A DNA stretch of 64,000 nt, taken from Fistulifera solaris (lineage: Eukaryota; Bacillariophyta; Bacillariophyceae; Naviculales; Stauroneidaceae). The notes under the pieces were generated by a model. It did not search any database, was not told where the DNA came from, and saw nothing but the letters and a program-made list of their open reading frames with translations. The stretch covers positions 62,001 to 126,000 of the forward strand of contig AP026162.1 of the NCBI GenBank assembly GCA_030295235.1, given 5' to 3'. Below, piece by piece: positions 39,129-50,276 of the stretch (position 1 is the stretch's first letter; the number at the start of each line of letters is the position of its first letter). Made by a program: the position numbers and the translations under genes.

Positions 39129-41512
39129 TTGATCATGGAGAAAATCTGGAGACATTCCAGAAATTCTGGAATTGGTGTATTGCATCATACAGAAATGCTG
39201 GATAAGTTCCAGAAATTCTGGAATCGGCTTATTTTATCATAAAAAAGTTCTGACACATTCCAGAAATTGTGGAGACGGTGTTAATGATCCAGCACAAATA
39301 ATTATGTGCAAGTTCCAGCAATTTTCGGCACGGTACCAGTATCTTGATCATAGAGAAATTCTGGAGACATTCCAGATATTCTGGAAATGGCGCATTGCAT
39401 CAGGCAGAAATTCTGGATTCTGGATACGTTCCAGAAATTCTGGAATCGGCTTATTTTATCATACAAAAGTTCTTGACACATTCCAGAAATTGTGGAGACG
39501 GTAATTATGATCCAACACAAATTATGTGCAAGTTCCAGCAATTTTCGGCACGGTGTCTTGATCATCGTGAATTTCTGGAGACATTCCAGATATTCTGGAA
39601 TTGGTGTATTGCATCAGGCAGAAATTCTGGATTCTGGATACGTTCCAGAAATTCTGGAATAGGCAAATTTCATCATACAAAAGTTCTTGACACATTCCAG
39701 AAATTGTGGAGACGGTAATTATGATCCCGCACAGATTATGTGCTAGTTCCAGCAATTTTCGGCACGGTATCTTGATCATCGTGAATTTCTGGAGACATTC
39801 CAGAAATTCTGGAATTGGTGTATTGCATCAGGCAGAAATTCTGGATTCTGGATACGTTCCAGAAATTCTGGAATCGGCATATTTCATCATACAAAAGTTC
39901 TTGACACATTCCAGAAAATGTGGAGACGGTGTTTATGATCCAACACAAATTATGTGCAAGTTCCAGCAATTTTCGGCACGGTACCAGTATCTTGATCATA
40001 GAGAAATTCTGGAGACATTCCAGATATTCTGGAAATGGCGCATTGCATCAGGCAGAAATTCTGGATTCTGGATACGTTCCAGAAATTCTGGAATCGGCTT
40101 ATTTTATCATACAAAAGTTCTTGACACATTCCAGAAATTGTGTGAGACGGTGTTAATGATCCCGCACAGATTATGTGCTAGTTCCAGCAATTTTCGGCAC
40201 GGTGTCTTGATCATCGTGAATTTCTGAAGACATTCCAGAAATTCTGGAATTGGAATATTGCATCATACAGAAATTCTGGTTTCTGGATACGTTCCAGAAA
40301 TTCTGGAATAGGCATATTGTATCATACAAAAGTTCTTGACACATTCCAGAGATTAGCAATTATCGGAACGGTATCTTGATCTTCGTGCATTTCTGGAGAC
40401 ATTCCAGATATTCTGGTTTCTGGATACGTTCCAGAAATTCTGGAATAGGCATATTGTATCATACAAAAGTTCTTGACACATTCCAGAAATTGTGGAGACG
40501 GTGTTAATGATCCCGCACAGATTATGTGCTAGTTCCAGCAATTTTCGGCACGGTATCTTGATCATCGTGAATTTCTGGAGACATTCCAGAAATTCTGGAA
40601 TTGGTGTATTGCATCAGGCAGAAATTCTGGATTCTGGATACGTTCCAGAAATTCTGGAATAGGCATATTATATCATACAAAAGTGCTTGACACATCCAGA
40701 AATTGTGGAGACGGTGTTAATGATCCAGCACAAATAATTATGTGCAAGTTCCAGCAATTTTCGGCACGGTACCAGTATCTTGATCATAGAGAAATTCTGG
40801 AGACATTCCAGAAATTCTGGAATTGGTGTATTGCATCATACAGAAATTCTGGATTCTGGATACGTTCCAGAAATTCTGGAATAGGCAAATTTCATCATAC
40901 AAAAGTTCTTGACACATTCCAGAAATTGTGGAGACGGTAATTATGATCCCGCACAGATTATGTGCTAGTTCCAGCAATTTTCGGCACGGTGTCTTGATCA
41001 TCGTGAATTTCTGGAGACATTCCAGAAATTCTGGAATTGGTGTATTGCATCATACAGAAATTCTGGATTCTGGATACGTTCCAGAAATTCTGGAATAGGC
41101 ATATTGTATCATACAAAAGTTCTTGACACATTCCAGAGATTGTGGAGACGGTGTTTATGATCCAACACAAATTATGTGCTAGTTCCAGCAATTTTCGGCA
41201 CGGTGTCTTGATCATCGTGAATTTCTGGAGACATTCCAGATATTCTGGAATTGGTGTATTGCATCATACAGAAAATCTGGATTCTGGATACGTTCCAGAA
41301 ATTCTGGAATCGGCACATTTTATCATACAAAAGTGCTTGACACATTCCAGAAATTGGGGAGACGGTGTTTATGATCGGTGCAAGTTCCAGCAATTGTCGG
41401 CACGGTACTTTGAAATCATAGTGAATTTCTGGAGACATTCCAGATATTCTGGAATTGGTGTATTGCATCATACAGAAAATCTGGATATGTTCCAGGAATT
41501 CTGAATACGGTG
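39129..41512. repeat. Satellite of about 214 bp built from TTCCAGAA palindromes
   Basis: About twelve units begin at TTGATCA near 39129, 39354, 39558, 39772, 39992, 40206, 40375, 40558, 40780, 40994, 41208 and 41410. Spacing is mostly 202-225 bp; two units are shortened to 170-182. Each unit has the perfect 17-bp palindrome TTCCAGAAATTCTGGAA once or twice, plus several half or near copies (ACATTCCAGATATTCTGGAA, GTTCCAGCAATTTTCGG). The array is open in several frames on both strands only because the unit lacks stops; the translations are repetitive and I call no gene. It fills the gap between NUP62 and the glycosidase gene. Confidence 0.92.
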
Positions 41513-41705
41513 TCTTGTGTTGTAAAAGAACGTGACGGGGGAAAATTATGCGAAATGCGGATGTAATAATCTGCATCAAAGCATGTTGATGTTTGTTTCG
41601 CAGAAAACCCATTTCAACGGAGTGTTATTTCAAAACCCTGGCTTTATTCTGGAGGTACTACTGTAACGCGAAGCAAACGATTGACTACCAGTTACTCGCG
41701 AGGAA

Positions 41706-42625
41706 ATGGACCGCGCCGCTCATTTTTTCATTCTGTCGGTCATCTTTCTTTTGTGTTTGCTACCGGTAATTTGCAGTCAATCGGCTCTTGAATATATTAG
41801 AGTCTTTTCGGGAAATGCTATTACCAATATGACAATCTACAAGAATCGAGGGGGAAACAAAGTATATGTGCTTCATTTTTCGACGGAACATTGGAGTGTC
41901 TTAGCGACGGATCGTCTGCAACGTACCACAAAGCTGTCGAGGCAAAATAATTGCACTTGGGCTTCGAATGCGGGACCGTATCACGCCGATGGCTCCAGTG
42001 TGGGTCTTGTAGTGAGTCAGGGAGAAATCCGCCATGAGAGCTACGGTGGTGTGGGCTTTGGTTTGACAGAAGACAATACGCAGTGGGTGATTGGGACGCC
42101 AAACCGATCGGACGTTCCCTATCTGAGCGAGTTTGTGACCGGATTTGATTGGTTAGTAAGAGATGGTGCGATGGTGAATTCGACCGATACAACTGGAGCC
42201 GTTTTAGCGGCTCGAACGGCCATTAGTGTTGACGACGAAGGACGACTCCTTCTTATGATTATCGATGGCTGTGAAAAGTGGTAAGTGCTTAGAAAGAAGA
42301 CTTAAGGTACGCATTAGAGGTCGACTGACATGTCTATTAAAGTTTTAAACGGCGCGGTGTAAACTTGAATGCTCTGGCACAAGAAATGATTTTAGTGGGT
42401 GCAAGATACGCTGTGAACATGGACGGTGGTGGGTCCACCGTTTTAGTTCATCGTCATCAAGTGCTGAGCCACCCGACGTGTTTCGATGTTCCGATTCAGT
42501 GTGAACGGAACGTCGCAACAGCGTTTTGCATCCGCGATGCCAACGAAGAAGGAACATTGAGCGCTTCATTGTTGTCTGCTCAACAAGAACAAGTCCGGTT
42601 TGAACTTCAAAAAGTAAAAAAGTAA
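41706..42625 (+). CDS. Phosphodiester glycosidase family protein (NAGPA-like)
   Basis: 285 residues from exons 41706-42280 and 42343-42625 (62-nt intron, GTAAGT..TAAAG). A signal peptide (FFILSVIFLLCLLPVICS) is followed by a PF09992-type domain: GPYHADGSSVGLVVSQGEI, GFGLTEDNTQWVIG, an LLLMIIDGCEK strand and AVNMDGGGSTVLVHRHQVL. In animals NAGPA removes the GlcNAc cap from mannose-6-phosphate tags in the trans-Golgi; related enzymes act on other sugar phosphodiesters. There are several N-glycosylation sites. There is no membrane anchor or EGF region, so it is shorter than the animal protein. Its last 60 bp overlap the end of the LRR gene on the other strand. Confidence 0.82.
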
Positions 42626-43375
42626 ATCCGGATCTGTTTGGACCGCCTCCAATACTAAAACCCAAAAGTTCCAGCCGAATTGCGGGTTCCCTAAACAGGA
42701 ACGCCCCATTTGGTTGGCACGACAAAGCAAAGAGATGCGTGTTTCAGCTACTTCCGAGTCGTTCATTGACAAATCAATATGCTCTATCACAAGATTGTGT
42801 TGCAAAGCGGTCTCTATTCTCGCAAATCCATTCGCAGTGATTCGATTGTGATCCAGACCCAGTACTTTTAACGATGAGTTGCGTACGAGGCATTGCGCCA
42901 GTGCAGCGCAGCCTCGATCATGAATTCGATTGTACCCCAAATGCAGCGATTTCAAAGTATGGTTAAACTGTAAGCTCTCCGCTAATTGTTCGGCACTTTC
43001 ACATGTCAGACAGTTATTATGCAGATGAAGTTCTTCTAGGCATACGTTCGATTTCAGAGCTGCAGCAATGCCTGAGACATCTACCATGTCGTTGTAAGCC
43101 AAATATAGAACTTTCAAAGAACGATGATGCGGTAGCACAATACTCGCAAAGAGTTGCAAAGCATGGTCGTGATGTTTAAACGATGTAGTCAAGTTGAGGA
43201 TGCGAAGGACATTGTTTTGTCGCAACGCCTCGGCTAGATAAGCCATTAGAAACTCGTCCAGCCTTCGTATATTGAGGTTCAGATTCCATAGCTCAGTATC
43301 TTGTTGCAGCAGTCGCGTGCATTGTTCTTGCAGCCAAAGTGGAAGGGCATCGGTAGTGTGAGAATGATTATTCAT
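42566..43375 (-). CDS. Leucine-rich repeat protein (RNI-like), second gene
   Basis: 269 residues with six to seven ribonuclease-inhibitor-type repeats, e.g. LKVLYLAYNDMVDVSGIAAA, LEELHLHNNCLTCESAEQLA, LKSLHLGYNRIHDRGCAALA and LKVLGLDHNRITANGFARIE. No signal peptide or anchor is seen. It starts at the ATG at 43375. The final 20 codons are read antisense to the end of the glycosidase gene, so the two transcripts must overlap. It is similar in style but not in detail to the LRR gene at 28298. Confidence 0.8.
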   Translation of the reverse strand: MNNHSHTTDALPLWLQEQCTRLLQQDTELWNLNLNIRRLDEFLMAYLAEALRQNNVLRILNLTTSFKHHDHALQLFASIVLPHHRSLKVLYLAYNDMVDVSGIAAALKSNVCLEELHLHNNCLTCESAEQLAESLQFNHTLKSLHLGYNRIHDRGCAALAQCLVRNSSLKVLGLDHNRITANGFARIETALQHNLVIEHIDLSMNDSEVAETRISLLCRANQMGRSCLGNPQFGWNFWVLVLEAVQTDPDLLFYFLKFKPDLFLLSRQQ

Positions 43376-43804
43376 TCTTTTCGTTCCCTTAAATCCTGCT
43401 GCTTTGCGTAGGAATCAATCCAGGAAAATGGTTAGTAATTAGACGGTCTGAAGGGAATTAGATCGATTGGTAGGTGCAAAGTCTGTAAATAAAGAATGAC
43501 TAATCACATCATGAGAATAAAATGAGGATGAAAATCTTTTTGTTCTTTTTTCTTGGCTCTCGTGGCTCGTGATGGCTCGTGGCTCTGCGGCTCTGCTCTC
43601 TTCACTTTTGACGCCGTCTGTCAGCATGCTCGCGACCCCGTCCTTGTCCTTTGGGGTTAGCACTCCCCTCGTAGGGAACTCTCTGGCGATTATTGTCGCT
43701 GTTACCGGCGTGATGATGATCCGATGCTAAAGACAGTCTCTCTTGGAAATCAACGCTTTCACCCCTCATGGACATCGACTGCAATACGTCAAACACATGA
43801 AATA
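43376..43804. other. Intergenic region with a fragment of repeat B
   Basis: A G-rich direct repeat of GGCTCGTGGCTC type lies at 43556-43600. GGGGTTAGCAC..CCCTCGTAGG at about 43651-43674 matches the end of repeat B (10.8 and 11.5 kb). I see no gene. Confidence 0.5.
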
Positions 43805-43927
43805 TGCAGAGCTTCGAATGTCTACGTAATTTCACGTGGCTCCCGTAGGGAAATTTATCGACAGAGGGGATACCCGGATATTGAGCAATTTCGATCACAC
43901 CATTTTTCGCATCTTTTCGACACCAAT
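43805..43927. repeat. Satellite half-unit, left part (interrupted)
   Basis: Matches the 11.7-13.0 kb satellite: CTACGTAATTTCACGTGG, AAATTTATCGACAGAGGGGA, then GCAATTTCGATCACACCATT up to CGACACCAAT. It is cut there by the 884-bp element and resumes at 44812. Confidence 0.85.
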
Positions 43928-44819
43928 TAAGGACGTATAAAAATGTAAGGACGTGGAGCGTTTCTGGAGGTTATGACACCCTGAGCGCTGAATCGCAGTC
44001 CGTCATGACACCGGTTTTCAATACATTTCTACAGCCCGTCTTGATTTTCGTACATGCGATAATTACCGGACCCGAGGGGGCGAAAACGCATCTTCATTAC
44101 GTGAAATAACACGTGCAACCGACCATATTGGATTCAACTATTTTATATTGATTCTCAACTATCTTTGAATCTAATTCTTGTTTTAATCTACTTTAAAAAA
44201 TATTGGAATGTTGTGGTATGCTTGTTGTTAAAGGAATCAATAAAATGGCGGCTCATAAGAAAGATTGGCTATTATTGCTTGCACCCCTACTTTTATAAGT
44301 GCACTTATTCAATCGTCTTGGAGTAAACTCCTATATATTTTTTTAGGAAAATGAAGTTTAAAAGCTATATTGTCAGTTTAGTCAACTGCATCGCCATTTA
44401 CCGTTTCCGCTGGTAGTGTGAACCTTGCCCATGGTAAGGGCTGGAGAATTGTTGAGAAGGCACTGTTCAATTCTAACCTTTTCGGTCGACCACAGAAGCA
44501 TTTTCCAACCGGACCTCTCAACCGTCCTCAACTAGTGACTATAGAAGCTTTGTAGATTAAAAGATAACAATAACAATACATATTTCGATCAAAAGAGATC
44601 GTTTCTGTTGTGGTCCAAATTGCGCGCTTTTTCACGTAAATGAAGGCTCGTTTTCTCCACCGGGGTCCGGAAATTATCGCATGCACGAAAAATGAGATGG
44701 ACAAAAAACGGTGTGATAACAGACTGCGATTCAGCGCTCAGGCAGGGTGACACGGATTTATCACGGATCTTGTGCGTGCGCCCCGCGTCCTTACATTTTT
44801 ATACGTCCTTAACACCAAT
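43920..44819. mobile_element. 884-bp TIR element inserted in a satellite copy, 8-bp TSD
   Basis: The element 43928..44811 has perfect 26-bp terminal inverted repeats starting TAAGGACGTATAAAAATGTA, with ACACCAAT duplicated on both sides (43920-43927 and 44812-44819). The empty site is known, because the satellite at 11.7-13.0 kb reads CGACACCAATGTCAAC without interruption. Inside the ends a longer imperfect inverted repeat reaches about 190-200 bp on each side (TGAGCGCTGAATCGCAGTC and CATGCGATAATT.CCGGACC on both arms). There is no coding capacity. The 8-bp duplication fits hAT-like or related elements; the family is uncertain. Confidence 0.9.
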
Positions 44820-44905
44820 GTCAACAATACTTTGCCCAACATCGCTAATACATTGCATAAAACAATAATCGACTTTGATTTAATAATGAAACCTGCTAAA
44901 TAGCT
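44812..44905. repeat. Satellite half-unit, right part
   Basis: Resumes as ACACCAATGTCAACAATACT, TTGCCCAACATCGC and ATAATCGACTTTGATT, matching the 12.6-kb copy of the satellite. The duplicate of the target site is its first 8 bases. Confidence 0.82.
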
Positions 44906-45336
44906 AACTAGTGACGGAACTGCTCCCGTCGTGATTTGAGAAGGCGCCCTTCATAGGGATCATCGACATGAACCATAGCTTTTATCTATGTAATTTCATC
45001 GTTTGCAACAACTCTCTTCAGGCTGCGTTATCTCATCGTATCATTCAATGTCTGCGTCTGCGGGCTAGGCTTTCGGGAGTTAAATCTCATAGCAACGGCA
45101 GTTAAAAACAAACATGCGAATACATCGACTATACGAAGCTCATTAGCCTCAGTCAAGAATAAAGAGTCATAATTACAATCTTTTTTATGTCCGACAGACC
45201 CACTGACATGGATTTATGCTAACAAAATGCTGTCCGTTCATTAGCCGTACCAGGTAACAATCAAGCAATTTCCATACTTCTTGTCCTTCCATTTAATGCA
45301 TTCCGTATGTTTGCGCAATGCGCCTTCGGCAATACA
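44906..45336. other. Intergenic region, nothing recognised
   Basis: About 430 bp downstream of the AP2-like gene. It holds no open frame with a domain, no RNA gene and no repeat that I recognise. Confidence 0.4.
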
Positions 45337-47052
45337 TCAGCGCAGCCGCGAAGACTCCAAACTGTCATCGCCATCATCAACAATCCCCAATTCTCGAACG
45401 ACATATCGTCGCGCTTCTTCGACCAACGCATGGATGTTTTCCCGGCTCAGTTCTCCGTCCGACGCATCTTTTTTGTAAGGCCTCAAGAACTTCTTGAAAG
45501 CATCGTGGGCACTGTTGGCTTGGTGACAGCTCGAATACACTCCAACATAGCGACTGGCCCCAGCGAAGTAGACTTGTGCTTGCTGAAAATAAAATGCGAG
45601 TGAAATGAGGAAGAAGACAAATGATAAAAGAGCCGAACTTTAAAAAAAAGTGCCAAGCTAAAGTCTTCCTGGTTAGTACTCACCCACTTCCCCGACGGTC
45701 GTCGCGTAACGCCTTTGGGTAGGTTCCCTGGATAACTCTCGATCGATTGCGGTGTATCCGGAACTTGCTGATGGCTACTTCTTTTGGTTCGTTTGGGTGA
45801 GGCCATTGATTTCTTGGATTCTCGTCGTGGCGAAGAGGTGCTCGTAGAACGATCTACAACTGGTCTCTTTCGAGTTTTGGCTACAGCATCCTTGTCGTGG
45901 TGCTCGTGCTCATTCTCATCCTGCAGCAATTTATGTTGATGAACCTGCTTTGTTTGAGAGGTAGATGCAGCAGTAGAGGGAACAACGGAAGGCTTTGTTG
46001 TTGTACTTGTTGCATTCGCCGGCTTCAATCTTCGTACTTTCGAAGGTTTTTCCGGAAACGCCATCGAAAAAAGAGGGTTCGAATACAATTCCAAAAGATC
46101 GATTGGAGTTTTGATCGTTGGTTTTGGGAGTTCAATGGTCGCTTGTTTCAATTTGAATATCAGTTTTTGTTTCGGAACGGGTTTGGTGTTCGTGACAGGT
46201 TGTAATGTGGGTGTCGTTTTCCCCGGAAGTGGCGGGACGGAAATGGCGATTGGAGCCCCACTACGTAATGGTTTCTCGGCCTTGTCGGCTTTTCTTCTTC
46301 TTTTTCTTTTCTCCGGAATCGACAATTTGACCTTCGCGCTTCTTTTCTGAGACTCCTTCTTCTGTTGTTCCATCCACCTGTCTGATAGCTTCCTGTGCTC
46401 CGTGTCGCTCTGTTTCCCCCGCTGGTTCATTCGGTTTCTCCATTTCCAACAATGATTGGCTGGTTCCTTTTGTTCGTATCCCCGTCACCAACTCCAGTAT
46501 AATTTTATACAATTCTTCTGTCGCTTGTTTGTGTGGAACTAAATAATACGGCAAGGCCGCTGTTTCAATGGTAGAAGCCGCAGTATTCTTCAAACGATCC
46601 ACTTGCGGCAATGTAAAGACACGAACGTGGGCCAATTGCTGCAACACTTGCGCCACCACTTGTTGTGGTGAAGTTCCCAAATGAAACGAAGTCATAACAA
46701 TTTGTTTGAGTTGTTGATTTCCCGCCCAAAGGGCGTGTCGGTCGCTATGAAAGGGCAATAGTATATCGTGATGTTGAATGCCTGGATCAAAGCGTGTGCG
46801 GTGATCTAAGTGTATGGGCGCACCGGGACGATACAGTCCTTGATGAATGACATTCATGAGAAGAGCGGGATGTAAAACACCGGGATTAGGAGGTGGGGGA
46901 AGGATCAGATCTACGGCGGGAAGAAACGTGTTGTTGGTGTTGTTGTTGGGTAAAGCGATGTTCGTTAGGCGCTGATTGTTATTACTGCTGTTCGTGCTTT
47001 CTTGTGCCTTCAATGCCTCTATTGCGGTATTTTGTATAGTATCTTCGCTCAT
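45337..47052 (-). CDS. AP2-like domain protein
   Basis: 537 residues from exons 47052-45684 and 45582-45337 (intron 101 nt, GTGAGT..TTCAG). The intron splits an AP2/ERF-like DNA-binding domain, NLPKGVTRRPSGKW | QAQVYFAGASRYVGVYSS, continuing into the alanine/histidine helix (QANSAHDAFKKFLRPYKK). The N-terminal third (MSEDTIQNTAIEALKAQEST; HALWAGNQQLKQIVMTSFHL) has no known domain; the middle is basic and Ser/Pro-rich with likely nuclear signals (PEKRKRRRKADK). A one-base frame change lies in the T4 run at 46290-46293 (plus strand); one base fewer joins the two frames. It diverges from the HDAC gene with about 400 bp between starts. Confidence 0.75.
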
Positions 47053-47450
47053 TGTATTCGCTATTGTTAACTGTTGCGAAAGATGAATAATTGAGTTGCA
47101 TAACAACAATGATGAAGTGTCGTCAACTTTCCCTGTATCGTGTTCTTGCTGCGAAAAAGGGGGAAAATCCTTCCACGTAAACCTTCGTAGCTTTTTCTAC
47201 TTGACGCCTTAATTGCTTGCACTGTAGGTCCGAATGTAGTCTCGCGGGTCAAGGTCAATAATAACCTTAGCCCTAATGGAATCATACTATGCTTTGTGTG
47301 CTCGCGCCGCCGCAAGAAAAAATATAAACCGCAAACATTTTAACAAAAGCAACGGCAACAAACCACCTTTCTATCTCTTCCTATTATCCATCCTTACCGT
47401 GTTTTTTTTTGTTACTTCTTTCTGCTTTACAAAAAACAAACAGAGATATC

Positions 47451-48814
47451 ATGACGACGAAGCAGCGTGTCAGCTATTTCTATCATCCTACTTGTGTACG
47501 TTCTATAAGGATCGTTCGAACAGAGGAATCGTCGTAGACTCTATGAACTGCGTTCTCTCATTAACTGCTTCCCTTTCTACTCACTCACAAATCACACACA
47601 CTATTCACTCACAGCCACTGTTCTATTACGGCCCGTCGCATCCGATGAAACCACATCGCATGAAATTAGCACATCACTTAATACTCACGTACGGATTGTA
47701 CAAGGAAATGGAATGTTACCGCCCGCATCCCGCCAGTGCCGGAGAAATGACACAATTTCATTCCGAAGAATACATTTCATTCTTATCGAAGGTATCTCCT
47801 GACAATCTACGACAATTCACGGCCAGTATGCAGAAATTTAATGCCGGAGATACGACCGATTGCCCCGTCTTTGATGGATTGTATGAATTCACGCAATTGT
47901 ATACAGGCGCGTCGCTCGATGGGGCCGTGCAATTGTGTCAGAATCAGACCGATATTGCCATTAATTGGTCGGGAGGACTGCATCATGCGAAAAAAGCGGA
48001 AGCCAGTGGTTTTTGTTACGTCAATGATATTGTGTTGGCCATTCTCGAATTGCTCAAAGTACATGCGCGTGTCCTGTACATTGACATAGATGTTCATCAC
48101 GGAGATGGGGTAGAAGAAGCGTTCTATACCACCGATCGTGTCATGACTTTGTCGTTGCACAAATATGGTGATTTCTTCCCCGGGACGGGACACATTAGTG
48201 ATGTTGGGGCCAAGAAAGGTACCGGGTACAGTGTCAATGCACCCCTCAACAATGGTATCACCGATGAAGCCTATTTTGAAGAGTTGTTCAAACCTATTAT
48301 GGACAAAATTATGGATGTCTTTCGTCCTGGGGCTATTGTATTGCAGTGTGGAGCCGATTCCCTCGCACAAGATCGGTTGGGTTGTTTCAATTTGACCATC
48401 AAAGGACACGCGGCCTGTGTCGCTTACGTCAAGTCGTTGGGTGTTCCACTTCTGGTCTTGGGAGGCGGAGGATACACGATTCGCAATGTGGCCCGTTGTT
48501 GGGCGTACGAAACGGCCGTTTTGGTGAACAAGCCGGATGTTCCGAATGCGATTCCGTACAATGATTACTACGAGTATTATGCACCCGATTACGAACTACA
48601 TTTAGGACAAGACCCGACGATGGAGAACTTGAATACACCGAAAATGTTAGAGAGCATTCGTGTGGATATTTTACAGCAATTGTCGGATTTGGAGGGAGCA
48701 CCGAGTGTGGGAATGCAACAAGTGCCGCCCTTGTTTCAACGAAGCGAGTCATCGGATTCGGTGAAACGAGACCGTAAACCGCACGCGGCTGAGTTGTATG
48801 ATACGGTTGACTAA
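47451..48814 (+). CDS. Class I histone deacetylase (Rpd3/HDAC3-type)
   Basis: Zinc-dependent lysine deacetylase, 414 residues from exons 47451-47495 and 47615-48814 (119-nt intron, GTACGT..CACAG, phase 0). It joins as [10 protein letters not shown] | [15 protein letters not shown]. The catalytic set is complete: [20 protein letters not shown] (paired His), [15 protein letters not shown] (zinc Asp and His), [20 protein letters not shown] (second zinc Asp) and [20 protein letters not shown] (active-site Tyr is replaced or displaced only if TIRN is not the Y position; the usual GGGGYTxRNV motif is intact). It ends soon after the core with a short basic tail. Class I fits from [10 protein letters not shown] and LVLGGGGYT. 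It lies 3 kb from an NCoR/Snt1-like gene, a partner of HDAC3-type enzymes elsewhere. Confidence 0.93.
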
Positions 48815-48865
48815 ACAATAAAGAGAGAGATTACTACTAGTAAGGGATATGATTTGAAACAAGTT

Positions 48866-49678
48866 CTATTCTAGTCGGTGATTGGCTTCGCCGCTCGAAC
48901 GAATGGCAGCGTTGTAAATCGACTGCCATTCGGCAAACGAACGACTATTCAAAATTTTGGCATTGTTTCGTCCTATTTGTTCCGTCGCAGCCGGTCCAGC
49001 CAGTTCAATAGCTTGTGCCGAAACGATGGAAATGGTAGGATACGGGCTTCGTTTTTCAAACGCCAAGACGGGTTCGTCTTCCGCAAACATCCATTCGGGA
49101 TGAAATGGCGCCAGTGTAATATGATCGCGTAATATAGGATTGTCATGATCGAAGAAGTCATCCTCCAAGTCGAGGAAGCGATTGTAGAATTCGTCAAAAG
49201 GGGGATTATTGTTGCCATCGTTGAGCAGAATTACAAAGGATATTGCTGTCTGAGGATCTTTCTGGGCTTGATGAAATTCGAGAGCTGCTAATTCCGTTGC
49301 TGCTTCCATATCATCGGCCGACGTATCTGGGAGAACATAAAAGTGAATTGCGTGTTTTGTGTCTGTCGATAGCTTGGCCCAAGGACACAAATTGTATTTT
49401 ACCACAAAGTGACGACACCAATTCCATGTTTCTTGCACTTGTTGCGACAATGATGAGTATGTTGCTGTTTCTATTATTGAATGATCGAGTACCCAATGAT
49501 CATCTTTCCATAAGGAAACATCAAATAGCGGTGGCTTGTCGGTAGCAGAAAGATCCTCCTTGATTGTGGTTGCTCGAGTGATGCGTATTCGTCGCCTTTG
49601 TTGCTGAAAGGATGTCACCCAGCTACGTGTCGCTTCAACGAATGTTGCTAATAGCACAGAAATCAAAAACAGTCTCAT
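48866..49678 (-). CDS. DUF1415 family protein with N-terminal signal
   Basis: 270 residues. The core matches DUF1415, a family mainly of bacteria and algae: WNWCRHFVVKYNLCPWAKLS near the start, ISFVILLNDGNNNPPFDEFY, then HITLAPFHPEWMF and RSPYPTISIVSAQAIE. Function is unknown. The N-terminus MRLFLISVLLATFVEATRSW looks like a signal peptide, followed by an Arg/Gln-rich stretch (FQQQRRRIRITRATTIK), which could be a transit peptide; plastid or secretory location is possible, without the usual Phe at the predicted cut. The ATG at 49678 is the first in frame. No intron. Confidence 0.8.
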   Translation of the reverse strand: MRLFLISVLLATFVEATRSWVTSFQQQRRRIRITRATTIKEDLSATDKPPLFDVSLWKDDHWVLDHSIIETATYSSLSQQVQETWNWCRHFVVKYNLCPWAKLSTDTKHAIHFYVLPDTSADDMEAATELAALEFHQAQKDPQTAISFVILLNDGNNNPPFDEFYNRFLDLEDDFFDHDNPILRDHITLAPFHPEWMFAEDEPVLAFEKRSPYPTISIVSAQAIELAGPAATEQIGRNNAKILNSRSFAEWQSIYNAAIRSSGEANHRLE

Positions 49679-50276
49679 CGTGCGGGCTCTTCAGTCACTA
49701 TGTGAGAGAGCAAACAACAACACTTGCGTTAAGGTAAAAGAATAACAAATCTACTATGTATATAATGGAAGCAAATGAGAGAATGAATGAAAGAGGACAC
49801 GCGAGAGTTTTTGCAAAAGAAGATGTACCAGTACTTGTACTATAGGTCAAAGTGTAGACGACATTTTGCGTGACTTGGTTTCAGTCATGAACCATCGTTA
49901 TGAATCCTCCCATCTTGCTTGTTTATGGTGCCAATGATAAAATCTATGATACTTGCAATTTTGTTAACACTAAACTGCTGATGCTAGTTGACATCTGCGA
50001 CGCACTTCTCATTGTTGTCGTTGATATTTCTCCCGATTGGTGCAGTTGAAGTGTCCCGGACCAAGTTCTTTCGTTTCGTGACTCAAAGCTGCAACCTAAT
50101 CCTATTGTGAGGTAGCTACATTTGAGTAGTAGAATATTTTGTTTTCTCAGTCCGCAAGCAGCACAGCCTAAGAAACCTGAAGCCAATTGAGTGAGGTGCT
50201 TAAACAGATACTCTGGCTCTATTTACTTAAACGGACCTCTCTAAAGGTTTCTTGGCTAACATGTAGTGTAATGTAG
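49679..50276. other. Intergenic region, nothing certain
   Basis: About 600 bp. A minus-strand frame at 49944..50186 (about 80 codons) lacks a domain. No RNA gene or repeat was recognised. Confidence 0.4.

Noticed and set aside
39129-41512. CRISPR array
   Set aside because: The repeats are long, include the spacers, and lie in a nuclear genome with introns; no cas genes are present.
39172-41612. Many open frames of 85-173 codons on both strands over the 39-41 kb satellite
   Set aside because: They repeat the same peptide words unit after unit and arise because the repeat lacks stops; no start context or domain supports them.
47276-47450. Longer N-terminus for the HDAC, in the same frame as exon 2
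   Set aside because: Splicing from the ATG at 47451 through 47495 to 47615 gives the conserved RVSYFYHP start in phase; the longer reading is intron and leader.
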